A DNA stretch of 24,440 nucleotides from Tannerella sp. (GTDB lineage Bacteria > Bacteroidota > Bacteroidia > Bacteroidales > Tannerellaceae), in contig JAITBC010000229.1 in NCBI GenBank assembly GCA_031283785.1, forward strand, positions 1 to 24,440, in the 5' to 3' direction. The notes beneath the pieces were generated by a model. The model was given only the letters and a program-made list of their open reading frames with translations. It searched no databases and was not told where the DNA came from. Position numbers and translations under genes: made by a program. Shown here in pieces: positions 7,093 through 16,227 of the stretch; position 1 is the first letter of the stretch; every line of letters starts with the position of its first letter.

Positions 7093-8136
7093 TTATCTTG
7101 ATACGCGGCCGGAGCCGTCGCCTTTCATCAGATTCTCTACTTCGGCGACGGTCGCGAGATTGAAGTCGCCGTATATCGTATGTTTCAGGCAGGATGCAGC
7201 AACAGCGAAGTCAAGCGCCTTCTGGTCATCGCCGTGACAGGTCATAAGCCCGTAGATCAACCCGCCCATGAAGGAATCGCCTCCGCCTACACGGTCTACG
7301 ATATGCGTAATATCGTAACGCACGGATTGTTTAAGCGTGCCGTCGGAATAAAGGACGCCGCCCCATGTGTTATGATTGGCATTTATGGCGCCGCGCAGTG
7401 TGACGATCATTTTCCGGCAGCGGGAGAACTTCTTCATCATTTGCGTACATACGGATTCAAATTCGGCGGCATTCACTTCGCCGCCTGTCGATGTCACATC
7501 AAATCCTTCCGGTTTAATGCCGAATACTTTTTCGCAGTCTTCTTCATTACCGAGGATGACGTCGCAACCTTCGACAAGCGCGGGCATCACTTCAGCAGCA
7601 GTTTTCCCGTATTTCCACAAGTTTTTACGGTAATTAAGGTCGCACGATACCGTTATACCCAGTTCATTTGCCACTCTTACCGCTTCGAGACACGCATCGG
7701 CAGCGCCCTGCGACAGCGCGGGCGTTATACCCGTCCAGTGGAACCATTGCGCATCGTTGAATACCCTTTTCCAGTCGATCATGCCTTTTTCAACAGTCGA
7801 TATGGATGAGCCGGCACGGTCGTATATCACTTTCGATGCACGCGCCACCGCTCCCGTTTCCAGAAAATAAATACCCATACGATCTCCCCCGCGGATGATA
7901 TTGTTTACGCACACACCGTGATATCTTAAATTCTTGATACAAGTTTCTGCGATGTCATTTTCGGGAAGGCGTGTCACAAAATCCGCTTTGATACCATAAT
8001 TGGCAAGCGATACGGCTACGTTGGCTTCGCCGCCTCCAAACGTAGCGCCGAACTCTTTTGCCTGCGAGAATCGCAAATAACCGGGTGTTGCCAGACGCAA
8101 CATAATTTCCCCGAATGTTACTACTTTTTTACTCAT
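7093..8136 (-). CDS. kdgK: 2-dehydro-3-deoxygluconokinase (PfkB family)
   Basis: A 347-residue PfkB-family sugar kinase. It opens with the family signature FGEIMLRLATPGYLRF (8-23) and GATFGGGEANVAVSLANYG (30-48). It carries the C-terminal PfkB motif DRVGGGDSFMGGLIYG, with catalytic Asp at 287. It phosphorylates 2-keto-3-deoxygluconate to KDPG with ATP, in the cytosol, feeding the lower Entner-Doudoroff route. The second Gly of GGGD replaces the more common Ala of the PfkB GAGD motif. The gene lies 38 bases after uxaC and 27 bases before the transporter. A KDPG aldolase gene, its usual partner, is not in the window. Confidence 0.9.
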   Translation of the reverse strand: MSKKVVTFGEIMLRLATPGYLRFSQAKEFGATFGGGEANVAVSLANYGIKADFVTRLPENDIAETCIKNLRYHGVCVNNIIRGGDRMGIYFLETGAVARASKVIYDRAGSSISTVEKGMIDWKRVFNDAQWFHWTGITPALSQGAADACLEAVRVANELGITVSCDLNYRKNLWKYGKTAAEVMPALVEGCDVILGNEEDCEKVFGIKPEGFDVTSTGGEVNAAEFESVCTQMMKKFSRCRKMIVTLRGAINANHNTWGGVLYSDGTLKQSVRYDITHIVDRVGGGDSFMGGLIYGLMTCHGDDQKALDFAVAASCLKHTIYGDFNLATVAEVENLMKGDGSGRVSR

Positions 8137-8174
8137 ACTTCTGTTTGTTGTCTTCTGTTATCGTTTATGTCTGT

Positions 8175-9581
8175 TTAAAATCCGAAAAAATCACGGGCAT
8201 TGTAATAGCTTATATTTTCAACCATTTGTCCGATGAAATCGATTTCCGACGCCGGCAACAGTCCGTTTTCCGCGTCATTACCGAGAAGGTTACAAAGCGT
8301 GCGGCGGAAATACTCATGACGGGGATACGACAGAAAACTGCGCGAATCCGTTAACATACCGACAAAACGGCTTAAAAGTCCGAGTACCGACAGGGCATTT
8401 ATTTGTTTTTCCATCCCGTCTTTCTGATCCAGAAACCACCAGCCTGAACCGAATTGCATCTTGCCGGCCGTCTTGCCGTCCTGAAAATTACCGATCATCG
8501 TAGCGATTACTTCGTTAGCGCACGGATTCAGATTATAAAGGATTGTTTTTGTCAGTTTCCCGGCGTTGTTAAGTTTATCAAAATATTTCGACATCGCTTT
8601 GGCGGTATTAAACTCGCCGATAGAATCAAAGCCGGTATCCGGACCTGTTTGCCGGAACATTTTCGTATTATTATCGCGGATAGCGCCGTAATGGAACTGT
8701 TGTGTCCAACCTGTTTCGGCATCCATTTCCCCGAAGATAGTCAGCATTGCCGATTTGTATTTCAATATTTCTTCTTTTGTGAGCGTTGCACCGCCATATA
8801 CCTTATTGAATATCGTTTTTATTTCGGCATCGGTATAGTCTTCCGCATAAAATTCTTCGATGCCGTGGTCGGAGAGTTTACATCCCTGTTCTCCAAAAAA
8901 TGTGTGACGTTTGCGCAATGCCTCCGTGACATCGTCGAATGAAGATATTGTAACGCCGCTTGCTTCGGAAAGCTTCTCCATATAAGCGCGGAAGTTTGCC
9001 GGCGATTCGACGGCCATTGCCTTGTCGGGTCGCCATGTAGGGAGCATTCTTATTTCAAATCTGCTTTCCCGCGTACGGATGTGGTGTTCGAGGGAGTCTG
9101 TCGGGTCGTCGGTGGTGCAGACAAGCTCTACCTTGTAGCGGCGCATCAATCCGCGTGCGGAGTACTCGGGCTGCGCTAATTTCTCATTACATTCATCATA
9201 TATTTCCCTTGCCGTTTTGGGACAAAGCAGTTTTGTAATTCCGAATGCAGTTTTCAGTTCGAGGTGCGTCCAGTGATAGAGCGGATTACGCATCGTATAG
9301 GGAACCGTCTCCGCCCATTTCCCGAATTTTTCCCGGTCGGAAGTATCGCTGCCCGTACAATAGCGTTCGTCGACGCCGTTTGTTCGCATGGCACGCCATT
9401 TATAATGGTCTCCGCCGAGCCATATCTCCGTGATGGATTTGAACTTATGGTCATCTGCAACCATTTTAGGCGCTAAATGACAATGATAGTCGATAATCGG
9501 CATTTTAGCCGCGTAATTGTGATACAGTTCCTGTGCGGTTCGTGTTTCCAACAGGAAATTTTCGTCCATAAATGTTTTCAT
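8175..9581 (-). CDS. uxaC: glucuronate/galacturonate isomerase UxaC
   Basis: A 468-residue protein of full UxaC length. It has the amidohydrolase-like metal site IIDYHCHLAPK (29-39, His33 and His35), followed by WLGGDHYKWRAMRTNGV and, near the C-terminus, GSGWWFLDQKDGM and DSRSFLSYPRHEYFRR, all characteristic of the family. It converts D-glucuronate to D-fructuronate and D-galacturonate to D-tagaturonate in the cytosol. It is the first gene of the leftward uronate operon (uxaC-kdgK-exuT). The ATG at 9581 is used; an in-frame ATG at 9569 is also possible. A promoter and a group of inverted repeats lie in the leader at 9624-9667. Confidence 0.93.
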   Translation of the reverse strand: MKTFMDENFLLETRTAQELYHNYAAKMPIIDYHCHLAPKMVADDHKFKSITEIWLGGDHYKWRAMRTNGVDERYCTGSDTSDREKFGKWAETVPYTMRNPLYHWTHLELKTAFGITKLLCPKTAREIYDECNEKLAQPEYSARGLMRRYKVELVCTTDDPTDSLEHHIRTRESRFEIRMLPTWRPDKAMAVESPANFRAYMEKLSEASGVTISSFDDVTEALRKRHTFFGEQGCKLSDHGIEEFYAEDYTDAEIKTIFNKVYGGATLTKEEILKYKSAMLTIFGEMDAETGWTQQFHYGAIRDNNTKMFRQTGPDTGFDSIGEFNTAKAMSKYFDKLNNAGKLTKTILYNLNPCANEVIATMIGNFQDGKTAGKMQFGSGWWFLDQKDGMEKQINALSVLGLLSRFVGMLTDSRSFLSYPRHEYFRRTLCNLLGNDAENGLLPASEIDFIGQMVENISYYNARDFFGF

Positions 9582-9623
9582 GTATGCATATATATATATT
9601 TAATTATACTAACAGTTTGTTGT

Positions 9624-9659
9624 CTGCCGGAAACCGGCTTGTTACATCACAGCCGGCAG
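9624..9659. promoter_or_regulatory. overlapping inverted repeats in the uxaC leader
   Basis: Three GC-rich elements can pair in alternative ways. CTGCCGG (9624-9630) pairs with CCGGCAG (9653-9659). CCGGCT (9634-9639) pairs with AGCCGG (9651-9656). GCCGG (9626-9630) pairs with CCGGC (9634-9638) across AAA. They sit at or just after the predicted transcription start of uxaC. They could be an operator or a switching leader structure; no uronate regulator gene is in the window. Confidence 0.4.
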
Positions 9660-9667
9660 CAAATGTA
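9660..9667 (-). promoter_or_regulatory. uxaC: -7 element of the uxaC promoter
   Basis: The - strand reads TACATTTG, a full TAnnTTTG match, about 80 bases before the uxaC ATG. The -33 region has no clear TTTG (only TGTG-like bases), so activity may need an activator. The predicted start falls on the downstream inverted repeats. Confidence 0.45.
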
Positions 9668-9779
9668 CATAAAAGTTTTCACATATACACAGCCCCATAA
9701 AAATGTCCGGCAAAATTTACAGAAGAAACGTAACGCAGATTTATCGGAAATCGTCCAAATAAATGTCGCTGTTTTAAAA

Positions 9780-11321
9780 TCAGAAAGGAAGCGGCTCGGC
9801 CTCAGGTTGCCTGGTAAAATTTCCGTTATTCCCGATTGCCGGCTTAAATGTCCGTGTATCTGTATTATTATCGTCCGAAACATTATTCATTCGTGATGTA
9901 TATTCCCGGCTGTTGTTATTCGATTCGTTGCAGTTTTCAAATTTGACGAAGTTATGTTTGAATGCCAGCCATATATCGCCGACTGCACCATTCCGGTGTT
10001 TTGCTACAATAATTTCGGCAAGGCCTCTTAAATCCCTGCCTTCGGAATCTTCCCTGATTCCGTAATATTCGGGACGATGTATAAAACATACCATATCGGC
10101 ATCCTGTTCTATGGCTCCCGATTCGCGTAAATCGGACAGCTGTGGGCGTTTACCTTCGGCTCCGGTACGGGCTTCGACGCCGCGATTCAACTGTGACAGC
10201 GCGATGATAGGGATATTCAGCTCTTTAGCAAGTCCTTTGAGTGAACGGGAAATTATACTTACTTCCTGCTCGCGACTGCCGTAGGCCATACCGCTTGCGT
10301 TCATCAACTGAAGATAGTCGATGATAATACATTTTATATCATGTTCTCTTACTAATCTCCGCGCTTTGGTTCTTAATTCAAAAACGGATAAGCTTGGGGT
10401 GTCGTCTACATAAATAGGCGCGTCGTAAAGTTCCGTCACCTTGTGGTCTAATTGCTCCCATTCATAAACTTCCAGACGTCCGCTCTTTATTTTATCGCCC
10501 GGGAGTTCGCATACATTTGTGATGAGGCGGTTTACTAATTGTACGTTACTCATCTCCAGGGAAAACAGGGCGACAGGCGTTTTAAAATTCACCGCCATAT
10601 TTTTGGCCATCGACAGGACGAAAGCCGTTTTTCCCATGGCCGGCCGGGCTGCAATGATGATAAGGTCGGAATTTTGCCAGCCCGACGTAATCTTGTCCAG
10701 GTCGGCGAATCCGCTGCTTATCCCGCTCAGTCCTTCTTTCCTTTTCGCCGCCTTCTGTATATTATGGATAGCTTCGTTTATAACGGGGTTTATCTGTACG
10801 GCATCTTTTTTTATGTTACGCTGTGATATTTCGAAGAGCCGGGCTTCCGCTTCCTGCATTAAGTCTTCGATGTCAAGCGTTTCGTCAAAAGCCTGACCCT
10901 GTATTAACCCTGAAAAACGGATTAACTCGCGGGCAAGGAATTTCTGCGCGATGATCTTGGCATGATATTCAAGGTGGGCTGTGCTTGCCACATTATTTGT
11001 TAACTCGGAGATATATAACAGGTCGCCTGCCATTTTCAGGTTACTGCTCTTTTTTAACTGTTCCGTTACGGTAAGCATGTCGACCGGACGTCCGTTTAAG
11101 GCAAGATTGACTATTGCTTCGAAAATCAATTCATGCCTTTTGTCGTAAAAACACTCCGGGTGTAATATTTCGCTTATCGTAGAATACGCATCTTTTTCGA
11201 GCATTAAAGCACCCAGTACGACTTTTTCTATTTCTAATGCCTGCGGTTGTACTTTTCCTATTTCAGGAATGACGATTGTTTCGACATTTTTCTTTCTGCC
11301 TGTTCTTTTTTCTGTCATCAT
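9780..11321 (-). CDS. dnaB: replicative DNA helicase DnaB
   Basis: A 513-residue, full-length hexameric helicase. The N-terminal primase-interacting domain (PQALEIEKVVLGALMLEKDA) is followed by the RecA-like motor. Walker A RPAMGKT lies near residues 226-232, Walker B IIIDYLQL near 332-339, with SLEMS and SQLNRGVEAR downstream. It unwinds DNA at the replication fork and recruits primase. No intein is present. The C-terminus is a low-complexity tail ending in PEAEPLPF. The reading frame opens at a TTG (11342), but that codon overlaps a possible -7 element, so the ATG pair at 11321/11318 (MMTEKRTGRKK) is preferred. It is transcribed away from tamB. Confidence 0.93.
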   Translation of the reverse strand: MMTEKRTGRKKNVETIVIPEIGKVQPQALEIEKVVLGALMLEKDAYSTISEILHPECFYDKRHELIFEAIVNLALNGRPVDMLTVTEQLKKSSNLKMAGDLLYISELTNNVASTAHLEYHAKIIAQKFLARELIRFSGLIQGQAFDETLDIEDLMQEAEARLFEISQRNIKKDAVQINPVINEAIHNIQKAAKRKEGLSGISSGFADLDKITSGWQNSDLIIIAARPAMGKTAFVLSMAKNMAVNFKTPVALFSLEMSNVQLVNRLITNVCELPGDKIKSGRLEVYEWEQLDHKVTELYDAPIYVDDTPSLSVFELRTKARRLVREHDIKCIIIDYLQLMNASGMAYGSREQEVSIISRSLKGLAKELNIPIIALSQLNRGVEARTGAEGKRPQLSDLRESGAIEQDADMVCFIHRPEYYGIREDSEGRDLRGLAEIIVAKHRNGAVGDIWLAFKHNFVKFENCNESNNNSREYTSRMNNVSDDNNTDTRTFKPAIGNNGNFTRQPEAEPLPF

Positions 11322-11339
11322 TAATGTATTTTTAACGGT

Positions 11340-11347
11340 CAAAAATA
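11340..11347 (-). promoter_or_regulatory. dnaB: possible -7 element for dnaB
   Basis: The - strand reads TATTTTTG, matching TAnnTTTG, 18 bases upstream of the ATG at 11321. No TTTG is seen at the -33 position. If used, the 5' leader would be only about 12 bases, which excludes the TTG start. Confidence 0.3.
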
Positions 11348-11431
11348 CGAATATTTCCCGGAGAGTTTCACATCCATCCGGGAAAAGTTATGAAAAGGTT
11401 ATTAACAACAAATGATTTTAGTCCGTACACG

Positions 11432-11462
11432 CTTGGAAATCCGAAATTTTTATGTAGTTTTG
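11432..11462 (+). promoter_or_regulatory. promoter for the tamB-bamA pair
   Basis: CTTG (11432-11435), a 19-base spacer and TAGTTTTG (11455-11462) fit the Bacteroidetes consensus. Transcription would start near 11469, 18 bases before the ATG at 11487. This argues against the in-frame upstream ATG at 11412. Confidence 0.55.
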
Positions 11463-11486
11463 TTCCGTTTTTATGAGATCATTACT

Positions 11487-14400
11487 ATGTGGATATGGTT
11501 GAAACGAACGGGATTTATACTTTTGATACCGATAGTTTTGGTGCTGTCAGCATCTGTTCTTTTATATGTTCCCCCGTTCCAAAATGCGATCGTCGGGAAA
11601 GCGGCTGAATATGCATCGAAATCTATGGGGATGAATGTCGAAGTTGAACGCGTCAGGCTTTCATTTCCTTTAAATCTTTCTCTGCATAATATGTCGGTCG
11701 TAACTTCCGGCAACGATACGCTGCTGTATCTGGGTAAACTTACGTTGCATGTACGTTTACGGCCTTTGTTGAAAGGGAATATCTCCGTTAGTGGAATACG
11801 TCTGGAAAAACTTGATTTTAATACGGGGCATTTAATAGACGGCATGGCGGTAAAAGGTTGTGCCGGCGAGGTTTATCTTAAAGCCGACTCGATTAATCCG
11901 GCGGCCGAATACGCTTTGCTTAACAGCGTGAGGCTGTCGGATGCCGATATCGAAATGTTTATGTGTGACACGACGGCTGCAGATACGTCAAAGTCCGGGA
12001 TGAACTGGTATGTGGATTTGAGGAATGTGGAATTAAGGAATGTCGCATTATCGTGCCGGTTACCATGTGATTCGATATATCTCGGTTTGCAAACGGACAA
12101 GGCGATATTGTCCGGCGGTATTGCCGACTTGAAGAAAGGACGGTTCGAGGCATCGAATTTGCTGTTGAATGTGCCGGAGATATCTTACGGCACGGATCTC
12201 CGGGAGGCTGCGAGGGGGTTCGACATGTCTCATATCCGTCTTTCGGATGTTCATATGTTTTTTGATTCTTTATATTACGAATCCGGAGGGAAAATGCAGG
12301 CGCTGTTGAAGGAATGTTCCGCCGGGGAACAGTCGGGAATAACATTTCGGTCTGTGACGGGAAGTATCGTCTCCGACGACGTCCGGCTTCATGTTCCTTC
12401 ATTTTTGGTGCAAACGGAATATTCAACGCTACGGATAAAGGCCGTGGTGCCCTGGTCTGCTATCGACAGCAATAACCCCCGCAGCGATGATATATCGGTT
12501 GTTATGTCAGCTTCTGTCGGCAAAGAAGATTTGATGTCTATTGCCGGCGATATGCCGGAAAATTTCCTGAAAAATTATCCCGACACTTCATTTCATATGG
12601 AACTGTCTGCCGGCGGGAACGCAGACAACCTGAACCTGCACAAACTCGACGCCTGTCTGCCCGGCGCTATGCACATGCATATGACAGGGGCGGTAAAATT
12701 CGTTGCTGACGAAAGAAACCGTACCGGAAGCATCCGCTGCAAAGCGGAAACACAGGATATGGATTTTGTTACGGGAATGTTGCCCTCGTCGCTGAAACAA
12801 CATTTCCGCGTGCCGGACAGCATGAGTCTGGCCGGAGATATATCGGTTAATAAAGGATTATATAATGTATCGATGATAATCCGTGAATGTGAGGGGAGCG
12901 TGAAACTGTCGGGGAAATACGATACGTTTGGAAACAGCTATGAGGCACGCCTGAATATCGACAGTCTCGAACCCGTACATTTTATGCCCGGAGATTCCGT
13001 AATGTTGCTGAACGCTTCCGTACGCCTGAAAGGACAGGGGACGGATTTTTACCATTCGTCGACATGGGCGGATATGGAAGGGAAAATCAATGAGATATGC
13101 TATGCCGGCACATCCATATCGAAGATATCGCTGACGGGAAATCTCCGGGACAATCGTCTGCAGGCCGAAGTGAGCAGCGCTTATCCCCTGCTTGGAGGAC
13201 GCATCTCTATTGACGGCGATATGAAGAAGGATCATATAAAAGGAATGTTGATTGTCGATGTCGATACGCTTGACTTCTACGGATTCGGGCTGACGGAGAC
13301 GCCGTTAACTGCGTCGTTTCAGATATTTTCGGAGATAGAGTCGGATCTTAAAAAAGGACATTCGCTTGATGTCACTTTGGGAAACTGTAACTTAATAATG
13401 GATGAACAAACAATACAGCCCAAGATGTTGACGCTTGCTTTTCGTTCGAACGAAGACACTGTGAGGGCTTCGCTTCGCGCCGGAGATTTAAGCGTCATGC
13501 TTACCGGTAATACCGATTTGATGACTTTGGCGAACAAACTGGTTGATATATCGGGAGAACTGGAAGGACAACTGCGACGTGATTCGATGCTTAACTTTCA
13601 GGAACTGCGGTCGCACTTCCCTGATATGTCCGTGCGGATAAATGCCGAACGCGACAATCCGCTGCATAATTTCATGCAGGAACATGACGTGTTTTTCGAG
13701 ACATTAGACCTGAATCTGGCTGTTTCGCCCGAGAAAGGCTTTCTTGTAGACGGGAAGATTTCGACGTTGATGAAAGATACGCTTAAGATAGATACGATTC
13801 GTCTTAATGTATGGCAGGATACATTAGGGTTGCAATACGTGGCCGACATATCAAAAAAACATTTTCGCAACCAGGAGGCGTTTCATGCCGACGCACACGG
13901 ATATATCCGCAAGGATGACGCCGATGTGTTTGCATCGTATACCGACAGTGGCGGCGAGAAAGGGCTGCTCCTCGGAATAAACATCAAAAAAACGCCCGGA
14001 GGATTCGATTTTAATTTTTATCCTGAAAAGCCCGTCATTGCTTTTTTGCCTTTTACGGTTAATGACAACAATTATTTCCGATTCAAAAACCTGAAAGAAA
14101 TGGAAGCCGATTTGCGATTTGAGGGCGACTCGCATACGTCGGTGTGGATTCATTCCGCTAAAAGCGACAATTCCGCGAACGAAATGATGGTCGAATTGAA
14201 CGGGATCGACCTTGAATACATTTCCTCCAAATTTGCACGTATACCGCCGTTAAAAGGATTGTTGAACGTAGCATTGCGATATGAGCCGATGGAATCGGCT
14301 TTTATGGTGGTTGCAGATGCCGGCGTCGACAATCTTTATTATGAAAACGGATATATCGGCGAATTGTTGATGAATGTTACTTATATGCCGATAGAAAAAG

Positions 14401-16220
14401 GTACGCACCAGATAGATTTACACGTATTTCATGATATGTCGGAGATTTCATCGCTTTCCGTTTTGTACGAGGAAGGGAGGCATGAGAATCGTATTGACGG
14501 CGTGATATCGGTGGATGAATTGCCGATGAAGATGTTTAATGCGCTGATTCCCGGTCGGACGGTTACTGTGGACGGCGCAATGTCGGCCAACTTTGCAATT
14601 ACCGGTACGGATAAAGATCCGCTGATCGACGGCGCATTACAAATAGATAAAGGCTCGGCATACGTTATTCCTTCGGCAACTGCATTATATTTTGACGATA
14701 AACGGATAAATGTGTCAAAGAATAAAATATATCTGGACAAATATAAAATCTATCCGGAGCGGGATAATCCGCTTGTGATAGACGGAATTATTGATGCGAC
14801 AAACACGAGCCGTCCGAATGTGGACATTAAAATGTCGGCAACGAACATGCAGCTTGTCAATTCGAAGAAAACGCCGGAAAATCCGGTTTACGGACGGATG
14901 TTCCTGAATATAAATACGACGCTGACCGGCACGCTGCAATCGCTGCGTATGCGGGGAGATATGCATGTACTCGGCAATACGAACCTTACTTGCGTTATGC
15001 CGGAGTCTCCTTTGGAAGTCCGTGACAGATTCAATAATCTCATCACCTTCACCCGTTTTGACGATACATTACTCCGCCGTACGCGCCGCCCGTTTAATTT
15101 CGTAAGACGGGCACGCAACCTTGCAGCTATAAGCGGTACGGATGTCCTGCTGAATATTCGTATAGACCCGGTAGTGAAAATACGAATTAATGATGAAGAA
15201 CAATCAAACTTTGTAGAGTTAAGAGGCGGGGGCGATTTGTCCCTACAATATTCGGCACAGGGAGATATGCGATTGAATGGACGGTATACGTTGTCGGACG
15301 GAACGATACGTTATTCTATTCCGCTTATCCCGTTAACGAATTTTTCCGTTAAGAAGGGGAGTTATGTGGACTGGAGCGGCGATCCGGAGAATCCGTACCT
15401 CAACATTACGGCATATTCTCATGCACGGTCGACGGTCGATGTCGACGGACAGAAAAAGGCGGTAGATTTTAACGCCGGCATTCAGCTGCGTAATAATCTC
15501 GGAAATGTTTCCGTTCAATTCATACTTGAAGCTCCAACAGAGGCTGTGGTGCAAAATCAGTTGACGTCCATGGGAGCGGAAGAACGCAGCAAGCAGGCGG
15601 TAAGTCTGCTGGTTACAGGCGTTTACCTCGCAAACGGAAGCGACGGCAACAGTAATCTTGATGTCGGACAGGCATTAAACAGCCTCTTACAGCGTAAAAT
15701 AAAGAATGTGCTCGGCAACCTGTTAGGCGATGTGCCTTTCTCTTTTGATGTCGAGACTTATGACGGAACGCAGCAGGGGATGGGACGGCGTATCGACTAT
15801 ATCGGGCGTTTCTATAAAAATTTCTTTAATGAACGTTTCAATACGACCTTAGGTCTTCGTTATTCGACGAAAGATCCTGTATTCGGAAACAAATTTTTCC
15901 TCGATGATATTTCACTGGAATATTTGTTGGATGCGGATGGAGCACGCTCCGTCAAGACCTTTCGAAGTAAAGAATATGAGAACCTTTTCGAAGGTGAGAT
16001 CGATAAAACAGGTATTGGCTTCTCGTTAAGCCGGAAGGTAAAATATTTCAGGGACTTATTTATTTCCGGAAAACAGGATGCAATTATTACAGAAGAGAAA
16101 GAAGAGGAGGAGGAGGAGGAATTTCCGGACGAGACCGAACTCCCGGAAAATGAAACGCCGCTTCTTCTCGACGATGATATTGTTGATTCCGGGTTCCCCG
16201 GCGGTAATGATGATCCGTAA
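11487..16220 (+). CDS. tamB: TamB-like translocation/assembly module protein (DUF490)
   Basis: A 1577-residue protein from the ATG at 11487 (MWIWLKRTGFILLIP). One N-terminal membrane anchor (residues 5-28) is followed by AsmA-like sequence (VEVERVRLSFPLNLSLHNMSVV) and a very long beta-rich body. The TamB C-terminal domain lies in the last 450 residues (e.g. MRLNGRYTLSDGTIRYSIPLIPLTNF, NQLTSMGAEERSKQAVSLLVTG). Such proteins span the periplasm as a lipid-conducting or assembly groove and pair with an Omp85 barrel. The Omp85 gene follows after only 7 bases, supporting a two-component system. The C-terminus carries an acidic tail (EEKEEEEEEEFPDE). The ATG at 11412 would add 25 residues but precedes the likely transcription start. 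Confidence 0.87.
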   Translation: MWIWLKRTGFILLIPIVLVLSASVLLYVPPFQNAIVGKAAEYASKSMGMNVEVERVRLSFPLNLSLHNMSVVTSGNDTLLYLGKLTLHVRLRPLLKGNISVSGIRLEKLDFNTGHLIDGMAVKGCAGEVYLKADSINPAAEYALLNSVRLSDADIEMFMCDTTAADTSKSGMNWYVDLRNVELRNVALSCRLPCDSIYLGLQTDKAILSGGIADLKKGRFEASNLLLNVPEISYGTDLREAARGFDMSHIRLSDVHMFFDSLYYESGGKMQALLKECSAGEQSGITFRSVTGSIVSDDVRLHVPSFLVQTEYSTLRIKAVVPWSAIDSNNPRSDDISVVMSASVGKEDLMSIAGDMPENFLKNYPDTSFHMELSAGGNADNLNLHKLDACLPGAMHMHMTGAVKFVADERNRTGSIRCKAETQDMDFVTGMLPSSLKQHFRVPDSMSLAGDISVNKGLYNVSMIIRECEGSVKLSGKYDTFGNSYEARLNIDSLEPVHFMPGDSVMLLNASVRLKGQGTDFYHSSTWADMEGKINEICYAGTSISKISLTGNLRDNRLQAEVSSAYPLLGGRISIDGDMKKDHIKGMLIVDVDTLDFYGFGLTETPLTASFQIFSEIESDLKKGHSLDVTLGNCNLIMDEQTIQPKMLTLAFRSNEDTVRASLRAGDLSVMLTGNTDLMTLANKLVDISGELEGQLRRDSMLNFQELRSHFPDMSVRINAERDNPLHNFMQEHDVFFETLDLNLAVSPEKGFLVDGKISTLMKDTLKIDTIRLNVWQDTLGLQYVADISKKHFRNQEAFHADAHGYIRKDDADVFASYTDSGGEKGLLLGINIKKTPGGFDFNFYPEKPVIAFLPFTVNDNNYFRFKNLKEMEADLRFEGDSHTSVWIHSAKSDNSANEMMVELNGIDLEYISSKFARIPPLKGLLNVALRYEPMESAFMVVADAGVDNLYYENGYIGELLMNVTYMPIEKGTHQIDLHVFHDMSEISSLSVLYEEGRHENRIDGVISVDELPMKMFNALIPGRTVTVDGAMSANFAITGTDKDPLIDGALQIDKGSAYVIPSATALYFDDKRINVSKNKIYLDKYKIYPERDNPLVIDGIIDATNTSRPNVDIKMSATNMQLVNSKKTPENPVYGRMFLNINTTLTGTLQSLRMRGDMHVLGNTNLTCVMPESPLEVRDRFNNLITFTRFDDTLLRRTRRPFNFVRRARNLAAISGTDVLLNIRIDPVVKIRINDEEQSNFVELRGGGDLSLQYSAQGDMRLNGRYTLSDGTIRYSIPLIPLTNFSVKKGSYVDWSGDPENPYLNITAYSHARSTVDVDGQKKAVDFNAGIQLRNNLGNVSVQFILEAPTEAVVQNQLTSMGAEERSKQAVSLLVTGVYLANGSDGNSNLDVGQALNSLLQRKIKNVLGNLLGDVPFSFDVETYDGTQQGMGRRIDYIGRFYKNFFNERFNTTLGLRYSTKDPVFGNKFFLDDISLEYLLDADGARSVKTFRSKEYENLFEGEIDKTGIGFSLSRKVKYFRDLFISGKQDAIITEEKEEEEEEEFPDETELPENETPLLLDDDIVDSGFPGGNDDP

Positions 16221-16227
16221 ACAGAAT

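Noticed and set aside
11322..11342. TTG start for dnaB
   Set aside because: A TTG overlapping a possible -7 element, with two ATGs just downstream that begin the conserved-looking N-terminus.
11412..11486. 25-residue N-terminal extension of the TamB-like protein from the ATG at 11412
   Set aside because: It contains the predicted promoter (11432-11462), and the ATG at 11487 directly starts a normal membrane anchor.
16078..16227. 50-residue arginine-rich N-terminal extension of the Omp85 protein
   Set aside because: It overlaps the 3' end of the TamB-like gene, where an out-of-frame reading of its GAG/GAA codons gives the Arg/Lys run. The lipoprotein signal begins after it.
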